Assembly (NCBI RefSeq): GCF_014195095.1
Contig: NZ_JACIBC010000001.1
Span: 62,001 to 126,000 of the forward strand
Length of the DNA: 64,000 nucleotides
From: Rhizobium sp. BK602
Lineage (GTDB): Bacteria > Pseudomonadota > Alphaproteobacteria > Rhizobiales > Rhizobiaceae
Direction: 5' to 3'
The position numbers were made by a program, and so were the translations under genes. Every line of letters starts with the position of its first letter. Position 1 is the stretch's first letter. Under the pieces are notes generated by a model. The model did not search any database. It was given only the letters and a program-made list of their open reading frames with translations, and was not told the DNA's origin. Below are positions 1-8,996 of this stretch, one piece after another.

Positions 1-162
1 ATGCATTGTGCCGCGACGTTCGTCCCCAATCCGCGACCCTGGCGTGACGCCTTCATCGGATCGACGGCTGCCGTTCATCGCTTTACGCTCGTCACCCGCA
101 ATGTCCGCGATTTTCAAGGATTGGATATCGACATCGTCAATCCGTGGATCGGCGCAGCCTGA
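1..162 (+). CDS. PIN-domain (VapC/FitB-like) toxin, C-terminal part; 5' end outside window
   Basis: Frame 1 is open from the left edge to a TGA at 160-162. The translated tail contains DAFIGSTA followed by [11 protein letters not shown] and ends in VNPWIGAA. This is the usual C-terminal pattern of VapC/FitB PIN RNases, where the first Asp is a metal ligand and the TRNxxDF stretch holds the last acidic residue. The ATG at position 1 is probably an internal Met, because a full PIN domain needs about 130 residues and only 53 are present. An antitoxin gene would lie to the left. It could also be a degenerate remnant; the window cannot tell. Confidence 0.7.
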   Translation: MHCAATFVPNPRPWRDAFIGSTAAVHRFTLVTRNVRDFQGLDIDIVNPWIGAA

Positions 163-177
163 TCCTTCCTCATCAAC

Positions 178-202
178 ATTATCGAACAAACCGTTCGATA
201 AT
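178..202. promoter_or_regulatory. Perfect 10-bp inverted repeat upstream of the LLM oxidoreductase; candidate operator
   Basis: ATTATCGAAC at 178-187 and GTTCGATAAT at 193-202 are exact reverse complements around a 5-base spacer. The site lies 65 bp before the ATG at 267, in the only noncoding gap between the PIN gene and the oxidoreductase. The size and symmetry fit a dimeric repressor of the TetR, ArsR or HxlR type, but no regulator gene is adjacent. Confidence 0.5.
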
Positions 203-266
203 TCATATTTGCGATTGCGGCCCCGCCTTCCTATCTCGTCCATCAACAACAGATGGATATTTTGCC

Positions 267-1328
267 ATGGAACTTGGCCTCTATACCTTCGCCGACGTCA
301 ATCCCGATCCCGCTCTGAACAAGGGCGAGGAGGCGGCACGGCGTCTGAACGATCTGATCGAGGAAATCGAGCTGGCCGATCAGGTTGGCCTCGATGTCTT
401 CGGGCTGGGCGAGCATCACCGCCCGGATTATGCGGCCTCGGCCCCGGCGGTCGCGCTGGCGGCGGCTGCGACGCGAACGAAGACGATCCGGCTGAGCAGC
501 GCCGTGACGGTGCTGAGCTCGGACGATCCGGTGCGCGTCTTCCAGCAGTTTTCGACGCTCGATCTCCTGTCCGGCGGCCGGGCGGAGATCATGGCCGGGC
601 GCGGCTCCTTCATCGAATCCTTCCCGCTCTTCGGCTACAATCTCGAGGATTACGACCAGCTCTTCGAGGAGAAGCTCGACCTGTTGCTGGCGATCCGCGA
701 TGGCGAACAGGTGAACTGGACCGGAGAGATGCGCGCACCGATCAACGGGCGAGGGGTCTATCCGCGGCCACTGCAGGACCCGCTGCCGATCTGGATCGCA
801 GTCGGCGGCACGCCGCAATCGGTGGCGCGCGCCGGCGCGCTCGGCCTGCCGATGGCGCTCGCCATCATCGGCGGCGAGCCACGGCGGTTCGCGCCGCTCT
901 TCGATCTCTACCGCGAGGCGGCCCGACGCGCCAAGCAGGATCCGGCCCAATTGAAGACCAGCATCAATGTCCACGGTTTCATCGCAGACACGACCGAAGC
1001 GGCGGCCGATCAGTTCTACGGGCCGCAGGCCGAGGTGATGAACCGCATCGGCCGCGAGCGCGGCTGGGGGCCGACAAGCCGGGCGCAGTTCGATCAATCG
1101 CGCGGGCCGAACGGCGCGCTCTTCGTGGGCGCCCCCGAAACCGTGGCCGAAAAGATCGTGGCGCATCACAAGCTGTTCAAGAATGATCGCTTCCTACTGC
1201 AGATGGCGATCGGCACCATGCCGCATGATCAGATCATGCGCGGCATCGAGCTCTATGGCACGAAAGTCGCGCCGCTTGTGAGAAAGGCATTGACTGATGA
1301 GGGCGGAGAGGCGAAAGCGACGGTCTGA
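267..1328 (+). CDS. LLM-class (luciferase-like) flavin-dependent oxidoreductase
   Basis: A protein of 353 residues beginning [11 protein letters not shown]. It has the TIM-barrel luciferase-like monooxygenase pattern: an N-terminal beta strand, GLGEHH near residue 50 (a typical flavin/substrate-site motif), a central [15 protein letters not shown] segment, and [12 protein letters not shown] in the C-terminal half. Members use reduced FMN and oxygen to oxidise small organic substrates; the substrate cannot be predicted here. The open frame runs upstream to 144, but the ATG at 267 is where homology begins. The perfect palindrome at 178-202 may control it. The map gene follows after 52 bp on the same strand and could be cotranscribed. 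Confidence 0.85.
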   Translation: MELGLYTFADVNPDPALNKGEEAARRLNDLIEEIELADQVGLDVFGLGEHHRPDYAASAPAVALAAAATRTKTIRLSSAVTVLSSDDPVRVFQQFSTLDLLSGGRAEIMAGRGSFIESFPLFGYNLEDYDQLFEEKLDLLLAIRDGEQVNWTGEMRAPINGRGVYPRPLQDPLPIWIAVGGTPQSVARAGALGLPMALAIIGGEPRRFAPLFDLYREAARRAKQDPAQLKTSINVHGFIADTTEAAADQFYGPQAEVMNRIGRERGWGPTSRAQFDQSRGPNGALFVGAPETVAEKIVAHHKLFKNDRFLLQMAIGTMPHDQIMRGIELYGTKVAPLVRKALTDEGGEAKATV

Positions 1329-1380
1329 ACCTTCATGCCCCCACGTCTGTGGACATGAGCGAGCCAGCCGGAAGCCGTGA

Positions 1381-2133
1381 ATGATCGTTACGAACGACGA
1401 CGAACTGACCAAGCTGAAAGAGATCGGCCGCATCTGCGCCAACGCGCTGCAGGCGATGGCCGCCGCCTTGGAGCCGGGCATTACCACGCTGGAGCTCGAT
1501 GCGATCGGCCGCAAGGTGCTGGAGGATGCCGGAGCGCGTTCGGCGCCCGAGCTTGTCTATAAATTTCCCGGCGCCACCTGCATCAGCGTCAACGAGGAAG
1601 TGGCGCATGGCATTCCCGGCCCACGGGTGATCCAGGCCGGCGATCTCGTCAATCTCGACGTTTCCGCCGAGAAGGACGGGTTCTTTTCCGATACCGGCGC
1701 CTCCTTTGCCGTACCGCCGGTCAAGCCGAAGATCGAGCGTCTTTGCCGCGACGGCAAGCGGGCGCTGTGGGTCGGGCTGAACCAGGTTCGCAGCGGCGCA
1801 CCCTTCTCCAAGATCGGCCATGCCGTCGGCGCCTTCGCTCAGAAGAACCGCTACACGCTGATCGCCAATCTCGCCAGCCACGGCATCGGCCGTTCGCTGC
1901 ATGAGGAGCCGGCCGAGGTTTCCACCTGGGCCGACCCCGACGAGACGCGGATCATGGAGGACGGCCTGGTCTTCACCGTCGAGCCGTTCCTGTCGCTGGG
2001 CGCTACTTGGGCCGAGGGCGGTGATGACGCCTGGACGCTTTACGGCGATCCGCGCGCCGCGACCGTGCAGTATGAGCATACGGTCGTCGCCACCCGCAAC
2101 GGGCCGGTCATCCTGACGCTTCCGGACAATTGA
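1381..2133 (+). CDS. map: Methionine aminopeptidase, type I
   Basis: A 250-residue pita-bread fold peptidase that removes the initiator Met from nascent proteins. The five metal ligands are visible in order: the Asp of NLDVSAEKDG, the Asp of FFSDTGASF, the His of HGIGRSLHEEP, the Glu of FTVEPFL and the Glu of VQYEHTVV. Length matches the bacterial type I enzyme without an N-terminal extension. The final EHTVVAT is typical of the family. Many alphaproteobacteria carry more than one map paralogue, so this may not be the essential housekeeping copy. It is convergent with the PadR gene, with only 9 bp between the stop codons. Confidence 0.92.
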   Translation: MIVTNDDELTKLKEIGRICANALQAMAAALEPGITTLELDAIGRKVLEDAGARSAPELVYKFPGATCISVNEEVAHGIPGPRVIQAGDLVNLDVSAEKDGFFSDTGASFAVPPVKPKIERLCRDGKRALWVGLNQVRSGAPFSKIGHAVGAFAQKNRYTLIANLASHGIGRSLHEEPAEVSTWADPDETRIMEDGLVFTVEPFLSLGATWAEGGDDAWTLYGDPRAATVQYEHTVVATRNGPVILTLPDN

Positions 2134-2142
2134 GCGGGCCGC

Positions 2143-2817
2143 TCAATCGTCCTTCTTCGTTTCGCCGCGGATGATATCGGCGGCGGCCTGTTCGAGGATC
2201 GCTGCGATGCGGGCGCCCTCGGCCTTGCTCCATGGATGTCTGGACCGCAGCGCCGAGCGCAGCAGGTCGCGCGCGCGGTGAACCTCGCCGCCGTCGCGGC
2301 CGAAGGGGCGGTCGTCGTCGCCGGCATCTTCACCGCCGAAGACCCGCTTCACATGCGCCATCTTTTCGCCGATCGCGCTGAGCTTGGCGAGCGTGGCCTC
2401 GACCAGCGCCTGGTTTTCCTCGACGCGCTTCTGGCCATCTTCGGTGATGCGGTAGAGCTTCTTCGTGCCGCTCGCCTCGACTTCGGCCAGGCCCGTTTCC
2501 TCAAGATAGGTGAGGGCGGGGTAGATGACGCCGGGGCTTGGTACATAGAAGCCGCCGGAGCGCTCTTCGAGGGTCTTGATCAGCTCGTAGCCATGCCGTG
2601 GTTGCTCGGAAAGCAGGGCGAGGATGATGAGCTGCAAGTCGGCGGCGTCGAATTTCCGCCCGGTGCGAAACCCGCCGCCGAACATGCCGCCCTTGAAGCC
2701 TCTCATAAAGTCTCTCCCATGCCGGCCACGGGAATCGTGGCCTCTGCCATGTCGTAGGATATATGCCTCGACGCTGTCAAAGTCAGCGCCGAACATGCGA
2801 TCTCCAAAGCCTCTCAT
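2143..2817 (-). CDS. PadR-family transcriptional regulator with duplicated N-terminus
   Basis: A 224-residue protein. From about residue 57 (AADLQLIILALLSEQPRHGYELIKTLEERSG) it is a standard PadR winged helix, with the YPALTYLEETGL recognition region and a C-terminal helical dimer segment. The first 56 residues are rich in Gly, Arg and Met. MRGFGDRMFGADF at residues 1-13 repeats as MRGFKGGMFGGGF at residues 38-50, from a DNA-level tandem duplication described separately. Two starts are possible: ATG at 2817 behind AAAGGAG, and the in-frame ATG at 2706 behind GGGAGAG. Tandem TCGTAAGATA motifs directly upstream suggest autoregulation. No obvious target gene is adjacent. PadR ligands are usually phenolics or toxic compounds; this one is unknown. 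Confidence 0.88.
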   Translation of the reverse strand: MRGFGDRMFGADFDSVEAYILRHGRGHDSRGRHGRDFMRGFKGGMFGGGFRTGRKFDAADLQLIILALLSEQPRHGYELIKTLEERSGGFYVPSPGVIYPALTYLEETGLAEVEASGTKKLYRITEDGQKRVEENQALVEATLAKLSAIGEKMAHVKRVFGGEDAGDDDRPFGRDGGEVHRARDLLRSALRSRHPWSKAEGARIAAILEQAAADIIRGETKKDD

Positions 2818-2875
2818 ATCGTTTCTCCTTTTGGGTGATGAGGGTTTGTATCGTTAGTCATGTCGTAAGATATAT
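2668..2875 (-). repeat. 111-bp in-frame tandem duplication covering operator, ribosome binding site and start of the PadR gene
   Basis: The motif CATGTCGTARGATATAT occurs at 2859-2875 and again at 2748-2764, exactly 111 bp apart. The ATG at 2817 and the ATG at 2706 are also 111 bp apart. In each copy 41 bases separate the motif from ATGAGAGGCTT. GGAGAAAC in one copy aligns with GGAGAGAC in the other, and ATGTTCGGCG follows 21 bases after each start. The intervening bases have diverged, so the event is old. 111 is divisible by three, which keeps the reading frame. Confidence 0.8.
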
Positions 2876-2886
2876 ATCGTAAGATA
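2859..2886. promoter_or_regulatory. Tandem TCGTAAGATA motifs upstream of the PadR gene; candidate autoregulatory operator
   Basis: TCGTAAGATA is present at 2863-2872 and 2877-2886, 14 bp apart, with the palindrome GATATATATC between them. The site is 42-70 bp upstream of the first PadR start, the usual place for PadR autorepression. A third, slightly altered copy (GTCGTAGGAT) lies at 2751-2760, inside the coding region, as part of the tandem duplication. Confidence 0.55.
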
Positions 2887-3126
2887 ATATTTGCAAGAGG
2901 TATCGCAAATTCCATCGATCGAACCGAGCGGGGAAGCCGCGGCCCCTATGGGCGCCAACTTGGCATCGCTGAACAATCACATCACGATCATGCAATAAGC
3001 GGTTACATCTATGTAAGAATAGGGCTTGGCTGGTTGCCGCTTGTGGCGAACTGCCTTAGGTTCGCCGCGAATGAACGTCATTGCGGTTCCTCCCCGACAG
3101 AACCCGATTAGGAAAGCTCGCTTATC

Positions 3127-4392
3127 GTGTTTCACTCTTTCTTCCCCCAGCCGAAATTGCTGTTCACCTCGATGGTGGTCTGGACGCTGGTTTGTATTGC
3201 TGCCTGGTATGCATTCTTCTCTGGCCTTGGGACCCAATTGGGTTTCGTCATGCCGTCGGAAGGGCAGGAGCCTTACGATCTCAGCTATTTCCTTCTGTGG
3301 GGAAATCTGTGGTTCTATGGATTTTTCCTGATTGCTATCGTGATCTTTTGCGGTGCATGGCACATCCGTGCCTGGAATCATCCATGGAAGGTCTGGTCGC
3401 TCTGGGGATCGGCACTGATCATCCTCGTGACCTACTTCGGTGTTCAGGTTTCGGTGGTGATAAACAATTTTCGCCGTCCTTTCGGGGATCTTCTTCAGGC
3501 GGCACTCACAAAGCAACCGGGCGTCACAACGGAAAGCTTCTACTCGCTGATGACGATCTTCGCGCAGATCGCTTTTCTCAGCATGTTTGTCTCCATTCTG
3601 ACCGACTTCTTTACCAGCCACTATATTTTCCGGTGGCGCACGGCGATGAACAATTTTTACATGTCGAAATGGGAGAAGTTGCGCCATATCGAGGGGGCGT
3701 CCCAGCGTGTACAGGAAGACACCATGCGCTTTTCCTCCGTGCTGGAGGGCCTAGGCATCAGCCTGATCAACTCGGTGATGACGCTGATCGTATTTCTGCC
3801 GATCCTGCTGGCGCTTTCGACCTATGTCACCGAACTCCCCATCATTGGGAAGATTCCTCATTCGCTCTTCTGGCTGGCGCTGTTCTGGTCCATTTTCGGC
3901 ACGGTGTTGCTGGCGGTTGCGGGTATCAAGCTGCCTGGCTTGAATTTCAAGAACCAGCGTGTCGAAGCAGCGTATCGTAAGGAACTCGTCTATGGTGAGG
4001 ACCATGAGGATCGGGCGCAGCCGACAACCGTTGGGGAGCTTTTCGCAAATGTTCGGCGGAATTATTTCCGCATCTATTTCCATTACGTGTACTTCAATGT
4101 CGCCCGCTATTTTTATTTGCAGGCCGACACGATGTTTGTCTTGTTCATGCTGGTCCCGACTTTCGTAGCCGGTGCGATCACCTATGGTATCTATCAGCAG
4201 ATCGCGACAGCTTTCGGCCAAGTCAGCAACTCGTTCCAGTATCTCGTCAATTCATGGACGACGATCATCGAGCTGTTGTCGATCCATAAGCGTCTCAAAG
4301 CCTTCGAAGCGGCGATCGACGACGAGCCGCTGCCGTCTATCGACCAGAGATATCTGGAGCAGGAAGCGGGCGTCATACACGCTGACGGCTAA
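3127..4392 (+). CDS. bacA: BacA/SbmA-family peptide antibiotic transporter
   Basis: A 421-residue inner-membrane protein starting MFHSFFPQPKL, with seven or eight hydrophobic segments and the SbmA/BacA signatures YFLLWGNLWFYGFF, FTSHYIFRWRTAMNNFY and the conserved EGASQRVQEDTMRF stretch near residue 195. BacA imports proline-rich and other peptides using the proton gradient. In rhizobia it is needed for bacteroid survival in hosts that make NCR peptides, and it affects very-long-chain fatty acid modification of lipid A. Length matches Sinorhizobium BacA. The start codon is GTG at 3127, preceded by AGGAAAG. A strong hairpin terminator follows at 4410. The 3' neighbour is convergent. Confidence 0.93.
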   Translation: MFHSFFPQPKLLFTSMVVWTLVCIAAWYAFFSGLGTQLGFVMPSEGQEPYDLSYFLLWGNLWFYGFFLIAIVIFCGAWHIRAWNHPWKVWSLWGSALIILVTYFGVQVSVVINNFRRPFGDLLQAALTKQPGVTTESFYSLMTIFAQIAFLSMFVSILTDFFTSHYIFRWRTAMNNFYMSKWEKLRHIEGASQRVQEDTMRFSSVLEGLGISLINSVMTLIVFLPILLALSTYVTELPIIGKIPHSLFWLALFWSIFGTVLLAVAGIKLPGLNFKNQRVEAAYRKELVYGEDHEDRAQPTTVGELFANVRRNYFRIYFHYVYFNVARYFYLQADTMFVLFMLVPTFVAGAITYGIYQQIATAFGQVSNSFQYLVNSWTTIIELLSIHKRLKAFEAAIDDEPLPSIDQRYLEQEAGVIHADG

Positions 4393-4409
4393 GCAGGCGT
4401 ACCAAATAA

Positions 4410-4440
4410 AAGGGCCCGCGTTCGACGCAGGCCCTTTTTT
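4410..4440. terminator. Intrinsic terminator after bacA, probably bidirectional
   Basis: GGGCC pairs with GGCCC and GCGT with ACGC around a TCG loop, with one internal mismatch. The hairpin is followed by six T and preceded by an A-rich run (AAATAAAA), so it can also end the minus-strand deacetylase transcript. Confidence 0.85.
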
Positions 4441-4466
4441 CATGAGATCGAGCAACTTGTCCGGTC

Positions 4467-5447
4467 TCACCCCTGCTGCGGCTTCTCGCGGGTCGCGATC
4501 ATCGGGATTGCTTCGGAATAGCTGACGCAGGCGACGCCATCACGGTGGCAGACGTCGCTGACGAAGCGGTCGAGCGCCCGCCAATAGGCGCCGTCGTTCA
4601 TCTCGACGAAATGGAAGCCGAGCTGCAACGGGATGCGGTCGCCGTTATACTGCTTGTCGAAGGCGGCTTCGAAGGCCTCGAAGGTACGGTCTTCATAGGT
4701 CTTGGAATTGGCTTTGTCTTCCACGCCCTTGGAGTGGCGGACATAGAGATTGTAGTCCATGCCGATGACGGGCCGATGGCTTGGGCCTTCCGGGATCAGC
4801 GGCAGCCCGAAGCGATAGAGCCCGCCGACCAGCTGCGGTAGGGCCGGCCCCTTGGTCACGAGGCTGGCGTCATAGAGGAAACCCATGTCCTTTTCCGCCG
4901 GCACGAGGCCGTCGCTGGTGGAGAGATAGGGCGCCCGGAAGCCCTTGACGCCGTGAGTGGCGAAATCCTGCCAGCCCTGCGGCTCCTTGTCCGCCAGGCC
5001 GACATTCTTCCATGCGTCGCGCAGGGCGATGCGGGCATTCATGAATTCCTGTTTCCAGTCCGCCGCACTCCAGCCCTTGCCGTCGAAATGGCCGCAGGCA
5101 TGGCTGGAAATGTCGTGGCCCTCCAGATGCGCGCCCCAGATATTGTCGATGCGGGTGCGCACGTCGTCCTCGCTCTTGGCGAAACCGACATTGGACTTAC
5201 CGACCCTCTGTCCCGGTCCCTGATAGGCCTTTGCCTGGGCGCGGTTCATCAGGAAGGTGCAGGAGAGGAAATAGGTAAAATGCGCGCCGTTGCGCGCGGC
5301 GATCTCACGGCTCTTCGTCCACAGCGCATTGTCATGCGCGCCGTCGAAGGAGATCATCACCAGTTGCTTCGGCTTTTCATCCGCCTTGGCCACCATGGGC
5401 AAAGCCAGGGTGAGGGCGAGGGATACGCAGGAGACAAAACGAGACAT
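4467..5447 (-). CDS. Secreted polysaccharide deacetylase-family protein
   Basis: About 326 residues from the ATG at 5447 (a GTG at 5453 is the alternative). It has an N-terminal signal peptide (MSRFVSCVSLALTLALPMVAKA). The NodB-like deacetylase fold shows a divergent first motif, ISFDGAHDN in place of TFDDG, and a metal-binding motif DISSHACGHFDG with the HxxxH spacing. Later segments include FRAPYL, the usual third motif. The enzyme is likely periplasmic and would remove acetyl groups from a polysaccharide or peptidoglycan. The substrate is unknown. The missing second Asp in motif 1 may alter catalysis. The gene is monocistronic, convergent with bacA. Confidence 0.8.
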   Translation of the reverse strand: MSRFVSCVSLALTLALPMVAKADEKPKQLVMISFDGAHDNALWTKSREIAARNGAHFTYFLSCTFLMNRAQAKAYQGPGQRVGKSNVGFAKSEDDVRTRIDNIWGAHLEGHDISSHACGHFDGKGWSAADWKQEFMNARIALRDAWKNVGLADKEPQGWQDFATHGVKGFRAPYLSTSDGLVPAEKDMGFLYDASLVTKGPALPQLVGGLYRFGLPLIPEGPSHRPVIGMDYNLYVRHSKGVEDKANSKTYEDRTFEAFEAAFDKQYNGDRIPLQLGFHFVEMNDGAYWRALDRFVSDVCHRDGVACVSYSEAIPMIATREKPQQG

Positions 5448-5625
5448 GGGCACCGGGATAGCGTGATGGAGCTGCTCTTGTCCGAAGGTCGCTTGGCTGT
5501 TTTCGGTAGCAGACTCAGGAATTTATCGCTTCCTGTCGTGCAAATGCGGCGAAGCTGCGGTGAAGCTGGTAATTTTTCGCCACAATCGCTAAGCATGTCA
5601 TCACAAAATAGAACGGGATTCACTC

Positions 5626-6207
5626 ATGTCATTGCTCATTCTCGGCATCGTTCTTTTCCTCGGCATCCATCTCATCCGCGTCGTCGCACCGGGATTTCGG
5701 CGTTCTATGATCTCCAGCTTCGGTGAAGGCGGCTGGAAGATCGGCTATTCGGTGGTGAGCGTCATCTCGCTGATTCTGCTGATCTATGGCTTCGGGCAGG
5801 CGCGTGACCAGACGCCGATCTGGTCGCCGCCGTTCTGGATGAGCCATATTTCGGCGCTGCTGATGCTTTTCGCGCTGATCTGTCTTGCCGCCTCGCTCTT
5901 GCCGGCGGGGTATATCGCGGTGAAGACGAAGCATCCGATGGTGCTGTCGGTGAAGATCTGGGCCTTTGCGCATCTGCTGTCCAACGGCGATGGCGCCGCG
6001 ATATTGCTGTTTGCGGCCTTCCTCGCCTGGGGCGTCATCCTCAGGATTGCGCTGAAGCGCCGCGAGCGGGCCGGTGAAATCACGCTCCGCCCCTTCGTGT
6101 CGGCGACATACGATCTCTATGCCGTCATCATCGGTGCGGTGGCCTGGGCATTGATCATCTGGAAGCTGCACGCGTGGATTATCGGGGTTTCCCCGCTGGT
6201 TATGTGA
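5626..6207 (+). CDS. NnrU-family integral membrane protein
   Basis: A 193-residue protein with about six membrane segments. FLGIHLIRVVAPGFRRSM at the N-terminus and KIWAFAHLLSNGDGAAILLFAAF in the second half are typical of the NnrU family. The HAHLxSNGD region is related to the methyltransferase-like membrane proteins of that family. NnrU was first noted in denitrification gene clusters, but most rhizobial members, like this one, are away from nir or nor genes, so no link to nitrogen oxides is claimed. It is separated from the next gene by 99 bp. Confidence 0.8.
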   Translation: MSLLILGIVLFLGIHLIRVVAPGFRRSMISSFGEGGWKIGYSVVSVISLILLIYGFGQARDQTPIWSPPFWMSHISALLMLFALICLAASLLPAGYIAVKTKHPMVLSVKIWAFAHLLSNGDGAAILLFAAFLAWGVILRIALKRRERAGEITLRPFVSATYDLYAVIIGAVAWALIIWKLHAWIIGVSPLVM

Positions 6208-6306
6208 CGATTTCTGCCATTCCCCCTTACAACGGCCGCAAAATGGGGTAGAAGGCCCCACTACCATAAGCTCTTTGCAATATTTTGGCCTGCGCCGGAG
6301 ACGAGA

Positions 6307-6990
6307 ATGGCATTCAACGACGACAGCTTCATCCGCGAGGTGAACGAGGAACTGCGTTCGGACCAGTTGCGGTTCGTATGGCGCCGTTTTGGCCGGCTTA
6401 TCATCGGCGCCGCTGTGCTCATCGTTCTCGGCACCGCCGTCTATAGCGGCTATCGCTATTGGTCTGGTCAACAGGCCGGCAGTAGCGGCGACCAGTTCAT
6501 TTCGGCGCTGACGCTCGCCGACCAGAACAAGACCGACGAGGCTCTGGCCGCGCTTGCCGCCATCGAGAAGGATGGCAGCGGCTCCTATCCGCTCTTGGCG
6601 CGCATGCGCGCCGCCACGCTGCAGGCGCAGAAGGGCGATACCGCCGGCGCCGTCGCTGCCTTTTCGGCAATCGGCAAGGAAACCGGCATTCCGACAGTCG
6701 TCCGCGATGCGGCCCGCCTGCGCGCCGCCTATCTGCTCGTCGATACCGGCAGCTACGATCAAGTCGCGGCCGAGGCGCAGGAGCTGGCGGTGCCGGCGAA
6801 CGCCTTCCGCCATTCGGCGCGCGACGTGCTTGGGCTTGCCGCCTACAAGGCGGGCGATTTCGCCAAGGCGCGGCAATGGTTCCAGGCGATCGTCGACGAT
6901 CCGCAGAGCCCGCGCAATGTCGGCAATCGCGCGCAGATGCTGCTTGACCTCATCACGGCATCCGGCAAAGCTCCGGCTGCAAACGGCTGA
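6307..6990 (+). CDS. YfgM-like single-pass tetratricopeptide protein
   Basis: 227 residues. The protein has a short cytoplasmic N-terminus (SFIREVNEELRSDQLRFVWRR), one membrane helix at about residues 30-50 and a periplasmic TPR-like domain rich in Ala, ending RAQMLLDLITASGKAP. This matches the YfgM/DUF2133 family, which in enterobacteria works with PpiD and the Sec translocon as an envelope chaperone. It sits 15 bp upstream of der, the same order (yfgM-bamB-der) as in many proteobacteria but without bamB between them. Confidence 0.82.
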   Translation: MAFNDDSFIREVNEELRSDQLRFVWRRFGRLIIGAAVLIVLGTAVYSGYRYWSGQQAGSSGDQFISALTLADQNKTDEALAALAAIEKDGSGSYPLLARMRAATLQAQKGDTAGAVAAFSAIGKETGIPTVVRDAARLRAAYLLVDTGSYDQVAAEAQELAVPANAFRHSARDVLGLAAYKAGDFAKARQWFQAIVDDPQSPRNVGNRAQMLLDLITASGKAPAANG

Positions 6991-7005
6991 AGGGTAAATC
7001 ACTAA

Positions 7006-8433
7006 ATGAGTTTCACGGTTGCGATCGTCGGTCGCCCGAATGTCGGTAAATCCACGCTTTTCAACCGTCTGGTTGGCAAGAAGCTGGCGCTTGTCGACGA
7101 TACGCCGGGCGTGACCCGCGATCGCCGCCCAGGCGATGCCAAGCTGATCGATCTGCGGTTCCGCATCGTCGATACCGCCGGTCTCGAAGAGGCCGGCGAG
7201 GAGACGCTGGAAGGCCGCATGCGCGCCCAGACGGAAGCTGCGATCGACGAGGCCGATCTGACGCTGTTCGTCGTGGACGCCAAGATGGGCCTGACCCATG
7301 TCGATAAGACCTTGGCTGAAATGCTGCGTAAGCGCGGCCGGCCTGTCGTGCTCGTCGCCAACAAGTCCGAAGCACGCGGCTCCGACAGCGGCTTCTACGA
7401 CGCCTATACGCTCGGCCTCGGCGAGCCTTGCCCGATCTCGGCCGAACATGGCCAGGGGATGATGGACCTGCGCGATGCGATCGTCGATGCCATCGGCCAT
7501 GAGCAGGCTTTCCCGCCGGAGGAAGATGAGGCTGAGACGAATGTCAGCATTCCCCGCCCCGAAATCGGCGAGGATGGCGAGGAGATCGACGAAGAGCCCG
7601 CCTATGACGAAACCAAGCCGCTGCGCGTCGCGATTGTCGGCCGCCCGAATGCCGGCAAATCGACGCTGATCAACCGCTTTCTCGGCGAGGACCGGCTGCT
7701 GACCGGTCCTGAGGCCGGCATTACGCGCGATTCGATCTCGGTCGACTGGAGCTGGCGCGGCCGCACGGTGAAGATGTTCGATACGGCCGGGATGCGCCGC
7801 AAGGCGAGGGTCACCGAGAAGCTGGAAAAGCTGTCCGTCGCCGATGCGCTGCGCGCTATCCGTTTCGCCGAGACCGTGGTCATCGTCTTCGACGCCACCA
7901 TTCCCTTCGAGAAACAGGATCTGCAAATCGTCGATCTGGTTATCCGTGAAGGCCGCGCCGCCGTGCTTGCCTTCAACAAGTGGGACATGATCGAGGATCG
8001 CCAGGCGGTGCTTGCCGATCTGCGCGAAAAGACCGACCGGCTGCTGCCGCAGGCGCGCGGCATCCGTGCCGTACCGATTTCCGGCCAGACGGGCGAGGGG
8101 CTCGACCGGCTGATGCAGGCGATCGTCGATACCGACAAGGTCTGGAACAAGCGTATTTCCACCGCCAAGCTCAATCGCTGGCTGGATACGCAGCAGGTCC
8201 AGCATCCGCCACCGGCGGTCTCCGGACGGCGCATCAAGCTGAAATACATGACGCAGGTCAAGGCGCGTCCGCCGGCCTTCATGATTTCCTGCACGCGCTC
8301 TGATGCGCTGCCGGAATCCTATGTGCGCTACCTGATCAACGGCCTGCGCCAGGATTTCGCCATGCCCGGCGTGCCGATCCGCATCCATTTCCGGTCGTCG
8401 GAAAATCCCTACGAGAACAAGAAGAAGCGCTGA
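7006..8433 (+). CDS. der: Ribosome-associated GTPase Der (EngA)
   Basis: 475 residues with two tandem G domains and a C-terminal KH-like domain, the unique Der layout. P-loops are GRPNVGKST near residue 8 and GRPNAGKST near residue 212. The G3 motifs DTAGLEE and DTAGMRR, and the G4 motifs NKSE and NKWD, are intact. An acidic linker ([20 protein letters not shown]) joins the domains. Der acts in late 50S ribosome assembly and is essential in most bacteria. It is probably cotranscribed with the upstream TPR gene. Confidence 0.97.
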   Translation: MSFTVAIVGRPNVGKSTLFNRLVGKKLALVDDTPGVTRDRRPGDAKLIDLRFRIVDTAGLEEAGEETLEGRMRAQTEAAIDEADLTLFVVDAKMGLTHVDKTLAEMLRKRGRPVVLVANKSEARGSDSGFYDAYTLGLGEPCPISAEHGQGMMDLRDAIVDAIGHEQAFPPEEDEAETNVSIPRPEIGEDGEEIDEEPAYDETKPLRVAIVGRPNAGKSTLINRFLGEDRLLTGPEAGITRDSISVDWSWRGRTVKMFDTAGMRRKARVTEKLEKLSVADALRAIRFAETVVIVFDATIPFEKQDLQIVDLVIREGRAAVLAFNKWDMIEDRQAVLADLREKTDRLLPQARGIRAVPISGQTGEGLDRLMQAIVDTDKVWNKRISTAKLNRWLDTQQVQHPPPAVSGRRIKLKYMTQVKARPPAFMISCTRSDALPESYVRYLINGLRQDFAMPGVPIRIHFRSSENPYENKKKR

Positions 8434-8555
8434 CGGCCTCTGCCCTCGCTCCGGCGGGAGAAGGGTGGCGCTCCCGAGTTTATCGAAGGGCGCCCGGCTG
8501 TGCCGGCGTTACCGGGAAAGCGGTCTTTCAGCCTCTCGGAGAGAGGGGATTGAGA
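8434..8555. repeat. Noncoding gap with palindromic GC-rich repeat-like sequence
   Basis: The gap separates convergent der and the MarR gene. It contains short GC palindromes (CGCCCGGC-TGT-GCCGGCG) and CTCTCGGAGAGAGG, reminiscent of degenerate rhizobial intergenic repeats. No T-run terminator is obvious. Confidence 0.35.
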
Positions 8556-8996
8556 TCAGGCCGCGCTCTTGTTCAGCGCTTCGCGCAGGGTGACGATTTC
8601 CCCCCGCAGCCGCGCCAGTTCATCCGCCGTCGTGTTCGATGCCTCGAGGATGCAGGGGGGTATGTCGGCGGCTTTTCTCTTCAGGGCGACGCCCTCGCTC
8701 GTGAGGCTGATCAGCACCTGGCGCTCGTCCTCCTTGCTGCGGGTGCGCTGGATGAAGCCGGCTGCCTCCAGCCGCTTCAGCAGCGGCGTCAGCGTGCTTG
8801 ATTCGAGGAAGAGCTTCTCGCCGATGCCGCCGACGGTCTGGCCATCCCCTTCCCACAGCGTCACCATGACGAGATATTGCGGATAGGTGAGGTTCAGCGC
8901 GTCGAGCATCGGCTTGTACAGCCGATTCATCGCATGGTTCGCCGAATAAAGGGCGAAGCATATGAAGTCGTCGAGTTTCAATAGATCGTCAGCCAT
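8556..8996 (-). CDS. MarR-family regulator, OhrR-like
   Basis: 146 residues from the ATG at 8996. LDDFICFALYSANHAMNRLYKPMLD at residues 9-33 matches the N-terminal helix of OhrR, including the reactive Cys (residue 13) that senses organic hydroperoxides. It is followed by the MarR winged helix (LTPLLKRLEAAGFIQR, then RSKEDERQVLISLTSEG). OhrR normally represses an adjacent ohr peroxidase gene, but no ohr is next to it here. The target may be elsewhere, or the protein may be an OhrR-like paralogue with another signal. The open frame upstream of 8996 lacks family similarity and was not used. Confidence 0.82.
   Translation of the reverse strand: MADDLLKLDDFICFALYSANHAMNRLYKPMLDALNLTYPQYLVMVTLWEGDGQTVGGIGEKLFLESSTLTPLLKRLEAAGFIQRTRSKEDERQVLISLTSEGVALKRKAADIPPCILEASNTTADELARLRGEIVTLREALNKSAA

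Noticed and set aside
5629..8388. Very long minus-strand open frame (919 codons) opposite nnrU, the TPR gene and der
   Set aside because: It is an antisense shadow of three clear plus-strand genes; high GC in third positions keeps the frame open. No family motif is present.
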